A DNA stretch of 64,000 nucleotides, from positions 30,533-94,532 of the forward strand of contig JASHPJ010000040.1 of the NCBI GenBank assembly GCA_030038195.1, in the 5' to 3' direction. A program made the position numbers and the translations under genes. The notes beneath the pieces were generated by a model, which searched no databases, was not told the origin of the DNA, and worked only from the letters and a program-made list of their open reading frames with translations. This document shows, one piece after another, positions 32,720-41,466 of the stretch. Positions within the stretch are counted from its first letter, which is position 1. Each line of letters begins with the position of its first letter. This stretch comes from Acidobacteriaceae bacterium (lineage in GTDB: Bacteria; Acidobacteriota; Terriglobia; Terriglobales; Acidobacteriaceae).

Positions 32720-33916
32720 ATGGCAGAGTTCGTCATCAAGCTGGCCGATGAGCGCGGCCGGATCCAGGAGCAGATCCAGACGGCGGCAACCGCCGATGAG
32801 CTGCGCCTGCGCTTTATCCATGCCGGTTATCACGTCTTTTCCGTCAAGGCGCGCGGCAGCCTGGGACGGCGGCGCAAGGTGAAGCTGGAGCCGTTCCTCA
32901 TCTTCAACCAGCAGTTCCTTACGCTCATCCGCGCCGGCCTGCCCATCCTGGGATCGCTGCAGATGCTAGGCAAGATCCAGAAGAGCGCGCACTTTGCCGG
33001 CCAGCTTGACGACGTGGCCAACCGCGTAAAGACCGGCGAGGCGCTTTCTACCGCCTTTGAGGCGCAGAGTGGCTTCCCGGTGATGTACACCACCACGCTG
33101 CTGGCCGGCGAGCGCTCCGGTAACCTGCAGGAGGTGCTCGAGCGCTACGTCAGCTTTCAGCGGGTTTCACTCGCGCTGCGCAAGAAGCTGGTTGGCTCGC
33201 TCATCTACCCTAGCGTGCTGCTCCTGCTGGTGGGCGGGCTGATGACCTTCATGTTCACGGTGGTGGTGCCGCAGTTCGCCGTGCTCTACGACCAGATCGG
33301 CGGCAAGCTGCCTACGCTCACCGTCTGGCTGCTGGCCTTCGGCAAATGGATGCAGCACAACATCATCTGGCTGGCCCTTGGAGCCATCGTCGTGGGCTTT
33401 TCCGCATACCGGTTCGCCATCACCGAGCGCGGCCGGGACTTTGTGGATGGCGTGCGCGTGGGACTGCCGGTCTTTGGCAAAATCTGGCTCAAGTACCAGG
33501 TGGCGCTGTTTTCGCGCACGCTCTCTACGCTGCTTACCGGAGGCCTGCCGCTGGTGCCATCGCTTGAAACGGCCGCGCGCTCCATCTCTTCGCGGCGGGT
33601 TTCGAGGGCCGTCGGCTCGTCGATCGCGACGGTGCGCGAGGGCAAGAGCCTGGCCGAATCCCTTGCCAGAACCGGGGTGTTTCCGCAGCTTTCCACCGAC
33701 ATGATTACCGTGGGCGAGCAGACCGGCGCATTGCCGCAGATGCTCAACTCGGTGGCGGAATTTTTTGAAGAAGACGTGGCCACGGCGCTGGCCGCCGCGC
33801 TGGCGCTCATCGAGCCCGCTATCCTGGTCGTGATGGGCGTGGTGGTGGTCTTCATTCTCATCTCGCTTTACCTGCCCATCTTCTCGCTGGGCCAGGCCGG
33901 CGGGATAGCGGGGTAA
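32720..33916 (+). CDS. type II secretion/type IV pilus inner-membrane protein (GspF/PilC)
   Basis: LIFNQQFLTLIRAGLPILGSL, LLAGERSGNLQEVLERY, SRTLSTLLTGGLPLVPSLETAA, ITVGEQTGALPQML. Confidence 0.92.
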   Translation: MAEFVIKLADERGRIQEQIQTAATADELRLRFIHAGYHVFSVKARGSLGRRRKVKLEPFLIFNQQFLTLIRAGLPILGSLQMLGKIQKSAHFAGQLDDVANRVKTGEALSTAFEAQSGFPVMYTTTLLAGERSGNLQEVLERYVSFQRVSLALRKKLVGSLIYPSVLLLLVGGLMTFMFTVVVPQFAVLYDQIGGKLPTLTVWLLAFGKWMQHNIIWLALGAIVVGFSAYRFAITERGRDFVDGVRVGLPVFGKIWLKYQVALFSRTLSTLLTGGLPLVPSLETAARSISSRRVSRAVGSSIATVREGKSLAESLARTGVFPQLSTDMITVGEQTGALPQMLNSVAEFFEEDVATALAAALALIEPAILVVMGVVVVFILISLYLPIFSLGQAGGIAG

Positions 33917-33922
33917 AACGAC

Positions 33923-35557
33923 ATGGCCGATGCAAATGTCATCACGCTTCCAGTGGCGGGAGCCGGCAACGAGCGCGAGCAGGCCGAAGCGCTGGCGCGC
34001 CGCTACCAGGCTGAGTTCGTCGATCTGAAGAACTTCAAGATTCAGCACGAGCTGCTGCGCACGGTGCCCGTGGAGCTGATGTTCCGCTACAACTTCGTGC
34101 CCATCGAGCAGAAGCCGGAGATGCTGGTGATTGCGGTCAGCGATCCTTCGCGGCTGATGGTGCTCGACGAGATTGTCGGCCTGCTTGGCCAGCGCATCCA
34201 GGCGCGCGTGGCTACGCTCTCGCAGATCACCGACCTGCTCAAGAAGACCGAGCAGTCGCAGCGCGTGCTGGACGAGGCCAGCGAGGGATTGACCTTCGAC
34301 GTGGTCACCGGTGAAGAGAATGCGGACGAAAACATCTCCATCGAAAAGCTCACCAGTGAGGAAGACATCAGTCCCATCATCCGCCTGGTGGATACGACGA
34401 TCTTCACTGCGCTCGAGCGGCGCGCTTCGGATATTCACATCGAGACGAATGATGACTCGGTCGTCGTCAAGTACCGCATCGACGGCGTGCTGCAGGCGGC
34501 CATGGCGCCCATTGCGCGCGAGCACCACTCGACCATCCTGAGCCGCATCAAGATCATGAGCGAGCTGGACATTGCCGAGCGCCGCGTGCCGCAGGACGGC
34601 CGCTTCCGGGTGCGCTACAAGGGCCGGCTGATCGACTTCCGCGTCTCGATCATGCCCACCGTGCATGGCGAAAACGCCGTGCTTCGCGTGCTCGACAAGG
34701 AGTCGATGAGCGAGAAGTTCCGCAATCTCACGCTGGACGTGGTGGGCTTTGCCGAGGCCGATCTGCGCCGCTTCCGCCGCTATATCCGCGAGCCCTACGG
34801 CATGGTGCTGGTGACGGGCCCGACCGGCTCGGGCAAAACCACCACGCTTTACGCCGCGCTGAACGAGATCAAGAGCGACGAAGACAAGATCATCACCATC
34901 GAAGACCCGGTGGAGTACCAGATTCGCGGCATCACGCAGATTCCGGTGAACGAGAAAAAAGGCCTCACCTTTGCACGCGGACTGCGCTCGATTCTGCGCC
35001 ACGATCCGGACAAGATTCTGGTGGGCGAGATTCGCGACCAGGAGACGGCGCAGATCGCCATCAACTCCGCGCTCACCGGGCACCTGGTGTTTACCACCGT
35101 GCACGCCAACAACGTGGTTGACGTGCTGGGACGCTTCCTCAACATGGGTGTCGAGGTTTACAACTTTGTCTCTGCGCTCAACTGCATCCTGGCGCAGCGG
35201 CTGGTGCGCACCATCTGCGAGTACTGCGCGCACATCGCCTACTACACCGACGAAGAGCTTACCGTCAGCGGCCTCAATCCCAACGAGTGGCGCGGCTTCG
35301 GCTTCCGCGAGGGCGCCGGCTGCATGGAGTGCGGCGGCACAGGCTACCGCGGCCGGACCGCGATCCACGAACTGCTGGATTTGACTGATCCGATCCGCGA
35401 GCTGATTCTCGAAAAAAAGCCTACGTCGGAGGTGCGCAAGATGGCGCAGAAGGAAGGCATGACGTTTCTGCGCGAATCGGCGCTGGACCGCGTGCGCCAC
35501 GGGCTGACGACGATTAAAGAGATCAACAAAGTCACATTCATTGAGGCCTCGCGCTAG
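33923..35557 (+). CDS. type II secretion/type IV pilus assembly ATPase (GspE/PilB)
   Basis: 544 aa; LVTGPTGSGKTTTLYAALNEI, EDPVEYQIRGITQIPVN, RDQETAQIAINSALTGHLVFTTVHANN; CEYC...CMEC zinc site. Confidence 0.95.
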   Translation: MADANVITLPVAGAGNEREQAEALARRYQAEFVDLKNFKIQHELLRTVPVELMFRYNFVPIEQKPEMLVIAVSDPSRLMVLDEIVGLLGQRIQARVATLSQITDLLKKTEQSQRVLDEASEGLTFDVVTGEENADENISIEKLTSEEDISPIIRLVDTTIFTALERRASDIHIETNDDSVVVKYRIDGVLQAAMAPIAREHHSTILSRIKIMSELDIAERRVPQDGRFRVRYKGRLIDFRVSIMPTVHGENAVLRVLDKESMSEKFRNLTLDVVGFAEADLRRFRRYIREPYGMVLVTGPTGSGKTTTLYAALNEIKSDEDKIITIEDPVEYQIRGITQIPVNEKKGLTFARGLRSILRHDPDKILVGEIRDQETAQIAINSALTGHLVFTTVHANNVVDVLGRFLNMGVEVYNFVSALNCILAQRLVRTICEYCAHIAYYTDEELTVSGLNPNEWRGFGFREGAGCMECGGTGYRGRTAIHELLDLTDPIRELILEKKPTSEVRKMAQKEGMTFLRESALDRVRHGLTTIKEINKVTFIEASR

Positions 35558-36495
35558 TGGCAGCGATTTTCAACCAGGGGAAGACCGGCGCGCAGCCCGG
35601 CGGGCGTCCGCCCGCCGCGGTGGAGCTTTCGCCGGAGGGCGCGCTGGCGGCGGCGCTGGCGGCGCCGGGTAAGCCGCCTGTCTACGCGTTTGCGCCGCTG
35701 CCGCAGGATGCGCTGGTTACCGGCATCGAGCAAGCGAATCTGCGCGCGCCGCAGGCCGTGGCTGACGCCATCCGCTCGGCGCTCGACCAGGTTTCGCCTC
35801 GCTCCCGCGCGATTACGCTGGTTGTGCCTGACACCGTGGTGCGTGTCTTTGTGCTCGACTTCGACTCCCTGCCCGCCAAAGCCGCGGAGGCCCTCCCCGT
35901 GCTGCGCTTCCGGCTGCGCAAGATGATCCCCTTCGACGTGGAGCACGCCGGCGTCAGCTACCAGATCCTTACGCAGACCAAAACCGAGTGCAAGGCGCTC
36001 ACGGCGGTTGTGCCGGGGCCTATTCTCGCCGAGTACGAAGCTGCGGTACGCGCCGCGGGCTACGAGCCGGGCGCCGTGCTGCCGTCCAGCCTGGCCGCGC
36101 TCGAAATGGCCGACTCGCTCGAAGCCGTGCTGGCCGCCAACCTGAGCAATGACGCCATCACCACGCTTATCGCCAATGGGCCGGACCTGCTGCTTTATCG
36201 CACGCTCGACCTGCCCGGCGCCCTCGAGGAGCGCGCCGCGGAGATTCGCCGCAACATTGCCGTCGCCGCCGCTTACTTTGAAGACAAGCTGGGCGCGCCG
36301 CCGCGCCGGCTCCACTACGCGGGCAACCGGGATGCGGGCGAGTTTGCCGGCTGGCTCGGGCGACCTGATCTTGCGGTTGTCCAGTTGGCTGAACGGCCGG
36401 AGAGCGGCCTGCTGACGCCGCTCGGGACCGAGAGCATCGCCGGAGTGGCTGGAGCGCTGGCGCTGCGCGGCGCGCAGGCGGGGGGCATTCGATGA
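35557..36495 (+). CDS. PilM-like pilus assembly protein
   Basis: 312 aa, GTG start overlapping the ATPase stop codon; operon position between PilB- and PilN-like ORFs; actin-like fold plausible, weak sequence signature. Confidence 0.7.
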   Translation: MAAIFNQGKTGAQPGGRPPAAVELSPEGALAAALAAPGKPPVYAFAPLPQDALVTGIEQANLRAPQAVADAIRSALDQVSPRSRAITLVVPDTVVRVFVLDFDSLPAKAAEALPVLRFRLRKMIPFDVEHAGVSYQILTQTKTECKALTAVVPGPILAEYEAAVRAAGYEPGAVLPSSLAALEMADSLEAVLAANLSNDAITTLIANGPDLLLYRTLDLPGALEERAAEIRRNIAVAAAYFEDKLGAPPRRLHYAGNRDAGEFAGWLGRPDLAVVQLAERPESGLLTPLGTESIAGVAGALALRGAQAGGIR

Positions 36496-37262
36496 GAATC
36501 ACGCTCAATCTCGCCACGCGGCCCTTTGTCGATCTCGGGCCGGCCATGAAGCGGCTGCGCATCGCCATGGGCGTCTGCGCGGGCGTCTTGCTGCTGTTGC
36601 TGCTTGGATTGCACGAGGTGCACCAGAAAGCCGAAGAGGCGCGCGCACACGAACACTCGCTCGACGGCGCTATTGCGCGCGTGCAGAGCGAGCGGCAGGG
36701 CTACATGGCGATGATGAAACAGCCCGACAATGCCGCCCTGGTGAGCCAGGTGGAGATGCTCAACCAGCTCTTCGACCAGAAGGCGTTTTCCTGGACCCTG
36801 GCGATGGAAAATCTCGAAACCGTGCTGCCGGCCGGCGTACAGGTGACGCAGATTCAGCCCATCCGCGCCAAGGATGGCCACATCACGTTGCAACTGCGCG
36901 TGCTTGGTCCGCACGATCTTTCCGTCGACCTGGTGCGCAATCTCGAGCATTCGAAGCGCTTCCTCAATCCGCGCATCTCGGGCGAGAGCGCGGAGTCCAC
37001 GGGCAGTGGCCCCAACCAGCGCCTGGAACCGGTGAGCGCTTCAAACCGCTTCGAGTTCGACCTGCTGGCCGACTATAATCCGCCTACGCCGGAAGAGCGC
37101 GCCGCGAACAAGAAGGCAGAGAAGGAATCGGCCGCCACGCAGGAAGAAGATTCCGGCAATCCTCCGCCGGGCACGCGCCGCGTTCCGCGTCCCGCGCCTC
37201 CATTCACGCAGAAAAATGACCGCCAGCCCTACACCGGCTCGCCGAATGGAGGCGCACGGTGA
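36492..37262 (+). CDS. PilN-like pilus assembly protein
   Basis: MRITLNLATRPFVDLGPAMKRLRIAMGVCAGVLLLLLLG then a coiled region; single TM, operon context. Confidence 0.75.
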   Translation: MRITLNLATRPFVDLGPAMKRLRIAMGVCAGVLLLLLLGLHEVHQKAEEARAHEHSLDGAIARVQSERQGYMAMMKQPDNAALVSQVEMLNQLFDQKAFSWTLAMENLETVLPAGVQVTQIQPIRAKDGHITLQLRVLGPHDLSVDLVRNLEHSKRFLNPRISGESAESTGSGPNQRLEPVSASNRFEFDLLADYNPPTPEERAANKKAEKESAATQEEDSGNPPPGTRRVPRPAPPFTQKNDRQPYTGSPNGGAR

Positions 37263-37888
37263 ACCGGGAACAGTTTTCGCCCTGGCACGAGCGGTTCACT
37301 TCTCCGCTCACCTGGCACTACGCGGGCTTCGCGGTGTTGCTTGTGGCCGCCATCGTCCTGGCTGTGCGGCTGGGACTGGACTGGGCGGCGGTCGACAGCC
37401 ACGCCGCTGACGTGCTGGCCGGCAAGCAGGTCGAACTGAAGGCCATGGAACTGCAGACTGCGCCGCTGCGCGGCCTGGACAAGCGTGTCGAGCAGTCGCG
37501 CGAGCAGGTGAACGCGTTTTTCGCCAAGCGCATTCCTCCCAACTACTCTACTATCTCCAACCGTGTCGATGAGCTCGGGGTAGCCTCGGATGTGCGTCCC
37601 ACGCGCGTTGAGTATACGCAGGGCGAGCCCGGCTCCAATCTCACGAAGATCTCCATGGACGCCAGCATTACCGGCGAATACCCGGCGGTCATGCGGTTCA
37701 TCAACAGCCTGGAGCGCGACCCCATCTTCTTCGTCATCGAAGACATGACCCTGACCGGCCAGCAGGGCGGAACGGTGAGCCTGCGCATGCAGGTGTCCAC
37801 GTGGCTGCGGCCGGCCGATGCACTGGCCAGCGGACTGCCGGCAACGCCGAAGTCCACCCAGCCGACCGCAAACCAGGAGGGCGAGTAG
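37259..37888 (+). CDS. PilO-like pilus assembly protein
   Basis: Single N-terminal TM, coiled coil, ferredoxin-like C-terminal region; overlaps the PilN-like ORF by ATGA/GTGA-type junction. Confidence 0.72.
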   Translation: MNREQFSPWHERFTSPLTWHYAGFAVLLVAAIVLAVRLGLDWAAVDSHAADVLAGKQVELKAMELQTAPLRGLDKRVEQSREQVNAFFAKRIPPNYSTISNRVDELGVASDVRPTRVEYTQGEPGSNLTKISMDASITGEYPAVMRFINSLERDPIFFVIEDMTLTGQQGGTVSLRMQVSTWLRPADALASGLPATPKSTQPTANQEGE

Positions 37889-37890
37889 CC

Positions 37891-38505
37891 ATGGCCCTGC
37901 AGCTTGGAACCGAGAACAAGCGCCAGGTTTACCTGGTTGTTGCGCTGTTCGTCATCATTCTTGGCGCGGGCGGATACGAGCTTTACTCGAGCTTCACGGG
38001 ACCGTCCGCGCCGCCTCCGGCTCCCGCAGCCGCAGCGGCCAGAAATGCGGCAAGGCCTGCCGGCCAGGCAACGCAGACCCCGCAGGAAGCCGAAAAACTC
38101 ACCAACGCCGGCATCGACCCCACGCTGCACCTCGATGAGCTCGCGCAGAGCGAGGATGTGGAGTACGAGGGCACCGGCCGCAATATCTTTTCAGCCAGCT
38201 CGGCGCCGGTGGTCGATATTCCCAAGCCCGTTGCCGGCCCGCGGCCCGGCGCTCCTGTCGTCAGCGTGCCCACTTTGCCTTCTGTGCCCAAACCGCCGGC
38301 CATTGACCTCAAATACTTCGGCTACAGTGAAGACAGGGACAAAACCATCAAGGCCTTTTTCGTCCACGGCGACGATATCTTTATCGCCACCGCGGGCCAA
38401 GTCGTGGACCATCGCTACAAGGTCGAGAACATCAAGCCCGGCAGCGTGCAGGTGACAGATATGGGCTATAACAACACGCAGACCCTTACGCTGACGGCGT
38501 TTTAA
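37891..38505 (+). CDS. PilP/GspC-like protein
   Basis: [35 protein letters not shown], Pro/Ala linker, C-terminal [52 protein letters not shown] (HR/PilP-like domain). Confidence 0.75.
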   Translation: MALQLGTENKRQVYLVVALFVIILGAGGYELYSSFTGPSAPPPAPAAAAARNAARPAGQATQTPQEAEKLTNAGIDPTLHLDELAQSEDVEYEGTGRNIFSASSAPVVDIPKPVAGPRPGAPVVSVPTLPSVPKPPAIDLKYFGYSEDRDKTIKAFFVHGDDIFIATAGQVVDHRYKVENIKPGSVQVTDMGYNNTQTLTLTAF

Positions 38506-38516
38506 GCAGAACCACC

Positions 38517-39440
38517 ATGCAGAATCCGCTCAAAGCCCGGCGACATCCCAGGCCTTCTGAGGAGGGATACCTCCTGCTTTCGGTTATGTTTCTGCTGTTT
38601 CTGCTGCTGATGACGCTGTCGGTTGCAGCACCTAAAATGGCCCGGTCCATCCAGCGCGACCGCGAGGTGGAGACCATGGAGCGCGGCAAGCAATACATCC
38701 GCGCGGTCCAGCTTTACTATCGCAAGTTTCATGCCTACCCTCCCAGCGTGGACGCGCTGGTAAAGACCAACGACATCCGCTTTCTGCGCAAGAAGTACAC
38801 CGATCCCATCACCGGCAAGGATGACTGGAAGCCGATTATGTTCGGCCAGAACAAGGTGCCTATCGTCATGGGATTCTTCGGCCAGCCGCTGGCCACGGGC
38901 AGCTCGCTGGCCGGCATCGGACCCAGCGGCGGCAATGGCGTGAGCGGGCTCAACGGCACGGCATCCGGCGGGCTGTTCAATTCGTCGAGCACCGGCAGCA
39001 GCGGCCTCGACTCATCGGCTGCCGGCGCATCGGCGGGCACGCCGACTGGAACTTCAGACACAAGTGGCACGAGCGGTGCGAGTGGCGCAAGCGGCACAGC
39101 GACCGGAGGAACCGACGCCTTCGGCAATCCGTCCACGGGAACCGGCACCAGCGTCTCCGGGCAGACCTTCGGCGGGGCTGGCATCATCGGCTTCGAGCCG
39201 GGCAGTTCAAAGCAATCCATCCTGATCTGGAAAAAGAAGGACCACTACAACGAGTGGGAGTTCACCTACGATCCCATCATGGACATGCGGACCGTAAGCG
39301 GCGGGAATACCGGGACGATCGGCCAGCCCGCCAGCAGCATGACCAGCCCTGTCGGCTCCTCCGGCACGACGCCCGGCTCCGATACCGGCCCGGGCTCCGG
39401 CCCCTCGACGAGCGGGACAACGCCGTCTCCGCAGCAGTAG
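38517..39440 (+). CDS. pseudopilin-like protein with Gly/Ser/Thr-rich insertions
   Basis: EEGYLLLSVMFLLFLLLMTLSVAAPKMARSIQRDREVETMERGKQYIRAVQLYYRKFHAYPPSVDAL resembles GspG-type; long low-complexity G/S/T segments. Confidence 0.75.
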   Translation: MQNPLKARRHPRPSEEGYLLLSVMFLLFLLLMTLSVAAPKMARSIQRDREVETMERGKQYIRAVQLYYRKFHAYPPSVDALVKTNDIRFLRKKYTDPITGKDDWKPIMFGQNKVPIVMGFFGQPLATGSSLAGIGPSGGNGVSGLNGTASGGLFNSSSTGSSGLDSSAAGASAGTPTGTSDTSGTSGASGASGTATGGTDAFGNPSTGTGTSVSGQTFGGAGIIGFEPGSSKQSILIWKKKDHYNEWEFTYDPIMDMRTVSGGNTGTIGQPASSMTSPVGSSGTTPGSDTGPGSGPSTSGTTPSPQQ

Positions 39441-39468
39441 GCACGCTCACAGCTTCAGCAGAAACACG

Positions 39469-39500
39469 AAGGCCTGCCTTCGCCAGGAAGACAGGCCTTT
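39469..39500. terminator. candidate terminator hairpin at the end of the pilus-like operon
   Basis: AAGGCCTG-...-CAGGCCTT followed by TCGACTCTTTT. Confidence 0.55.
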
Positions 39501-39530
39501 CGACTCTTTTCCGGTGCGTGAGCCAGCGGC

Positions 39531-39902
39531 TTACGCGCTGAAAGACGATCCGCAGCCGCAGGTTGACTTCACCTGAGGATTTTCAAACTTGAAGCCGGCT
39601 GCTTCGAGGGTCTCCACGTAGTCCACGGTGCAGCCATTCAGGTACATCAGTGAAGTGGCGTCAACAAACACCTTCAGGTCGTCAAAACTGAATACCTTGT
39701 CCATCATGCCACTCTGGTTCTCGAAGGCCATGGAGTACTGGAAACCGGAGCAGCCCCCGCCCACTACGCCAATGCGCAGACCCGCCGGAAGCGGATCCTG
39801 GGTAGCCATGATTTCGCGCACCTTGGCAACAGCCTGGGGTGTAAGGCTGATCGGCGGCTTCTTGACGGATTCCTCTGTAGGTGCAACGGTTGCAGTGGCC
39901 AT
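39531..39902 (-). CDS. A-type iron-sulfur carrier (IscA/ErpA family)
   Basis: 123 aa; LRIGVVGGGCSGFQYSMAFE, TCGCGSSFSA (three conserved Cys). Confidence 0.92.
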   Translation of the reverse strand: MATATVAPTEESVKKPPISLTPQAVAKVREIMATQDPLPAGLRIGVVGGGCSGFQYSMAFENQSGMMDKVFSFDDLKVFVDATSLMYLNGCTVDYVETLEAAGFKFENPQVKSTCGCGSSFSA

Positions 39903-40259
39903 GGTCTCTCCCGGTTTTTTGAAGTACCTTCCCGTATCTTTTAAGAGTACCTTCGGGCAGGCTCAAATACAAGTCCCGCCGCGGCCGATCTCTCAAAGCC
40001 AGTCTATCGGCTTATAGGATGCCGCAACCGGCTGGAAAGTCGCAGCGCCCTGCAAGGCGCGGGCCGGGGGGTGGCCGAAGCGGGTCATCCATGGGCTCGG
40101 GGCCTCAAGATTCGCACTTTTCTGTGCAGATTTAACCGGACAATCGCACCATTTTGACGCTATGATGGTCAGCCATCAAGGCCCCACTGCCCCCGGGACC
40201 GCGTTTCCGCCACGGACCCGCCGGTATCTGGGACCCGGCATCTTCTGTTGGAGGTGGGT

Positions 40260-40544
40260 ATGACATTTGTTCCGGTTATGTGGACGGTCTGGTGCACCCT
40301 TGTCGTGGTGATGGCCGGTCTGCACATCTATCGCTCGAGCCTTACCCGCGACGAAGAGGATCAGATTTTTCTTGATGATTCCTTTGAGCACGAAAAGGTC
40401 GCTCAGGAGGCAATTGTCGCCAAGGTTTCCAAGGTAGAACCGATTCTGCGGGTGGCGCAGTGGCTGGTTGCAGGTATGACGGTGATCGTCCTTGCCTACT
40501 ACGTACGCGATATCCTGGTGCATCTGAACGTAATCGGATCGTAG
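40260..40544 (+). CDS. small membrane protein, paralog A
   Basis: MTFVPVMWTVWCTLVVVMAGLHIYRSSLTRDEEDQIFLDDSFEHEKVAQEAIVAKVSKVEPILRVAQWLVAGMTVIVLAYYVRDILVHL; two TM helices. Confidence 0.82.
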   Translation: MTFVPVMWTVWCTLVVVMAGLHIYRSSLTRDEEDQIFLDDSFEHEKVAQEAIVAKVSKVEPILRVAQWLVAGMTVIVLAYYVRDILVHLNVIGS

Positions 40545-40669
40545 CGGCTGCTCAGCTCTCACTCCATGGCCTCGACTGAGGGGAGGGGATGTGTTGCTCG
40601 ATGGGACGCGCAATTTGCGCGCGCCACACAGCCTCGCAGCATGCAGGGCCGTGGCGGGAGAACGCTAGT

Positions 40670-40942
40670 TCAGCGGAACTGCCGGATCATGTCCAGGACG
40701 TAATACACGATCACGAACAAGGTGGCCGCGGCCAGCACCCAGATCGCAATGCGCTCGATCGGCTCGATCCGGTTCAACTTTGTTGTAATCGCGGCCTGCG
40801 TGACCTTCTCCTGCTCAAAGGAATCATCCAGGAAAAGCTGGTCGTCCTCATCGCGGCCCAGCTTAACCATGTAAATCTTGAGCGCAGCCACTACCACCAC
40901 CAGGACGCACCACACCACCCACATCGCCGGAACCACTGGCAT
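40670..40942 (-). CDS. small membrane protein, paralog B
   Basis: MPVVPAMWVVWCVLVVVVAALKIYMVKLGRDEDDQLFLDDSFEQEKVTQAAITTKLNRIEPIERIAIWVLAAATLFVIVYYVLDMIRQF; clearly homologous to paralog A, convergent. Confidence 0.82.
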   Translation of the reverse strand: MPVVPAMWVVWCVLVVVVAALKIYMVKLGRDEDDQLFLDDSFEQEKVTQAAITTKLNRIEPIERIAIWVLAAATLFVIVYYVLDMIRQFR

Positions 40943-41057
40943 AACCACCTCACACAAATCCTCGGTCCATGCCCCTCGCGAGGTGGGGGAGAATCCAACT
41001 CCCGCGAGTCCCATGGCCTTACGGTCGTAAATCTAGCGCCGCAGTGCGGGGTGTCTC

Positions 41058-41073
41058 TGTGACGGCAGTCACG
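41058..41073. promoter_or_regulatory. CRP/FNR-type dyad upstream of the minus-strand paralog B
   Basis: TGTGA-CGGCAG-TCACG. Confidence 0.5.
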
Positions 41074-41228
41074 AACTTGAGTGCATGCACGTCTACAGCA
41101 GTTTCACTTCAAGTGTGTACAGAACCGAGACTGCCGAGTAGTTTTTCCCTCAAGAAAAAGTCATCCGCTGCGGCGGACACGCTCTTCAGAAGTCAAGATG
41201 GGAAGCGAAACCGTTGTAATGTGGTGTT

Positions 41229-41402
41229 CCAGTGTCCTGTAACTGAAGTTCATAGCATAAGTTGAAATCCCGAACCGCAGGTTCCGCCACGGCGGATCTT
41301 CGGCCCGCCACGGCGGATCTTTGACCTTCGACTCGTCGCCGCGGCGACTCGCTCAGGATGACAGCAGTATTTATATTGCGAACTTCAGTTACAGGACACT
41401 AG
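41229..41402. repeat. dispersed palindromic repeat, copy 3
   Basis: Left AGTGTCCTGTAACTGAAGTTC, right GAACTTCAGTTACAGGACACTAG (20-bp perfect inverted match); core hairpin GTCGCC-GC-GGCGAC between CCTTCGACTC and CGCTCAGGATGACAG. Confidence 0.88.
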
Positions 41403-41466
41403 CCAAGGGTGGGAAATGCGCAGGATCGCCACGCGGGAGCGAGCCAACAGCCCGGCGGGACGGCGG

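Noticed and set aside
33167-35500. 777-aa minus-strand ORF opposite the pilC/pilB-like genes
   Set aside because: His/Arg/Gln-rich shadow ORF antisense to clearly conserved genes; typical for high-GC codon usage.
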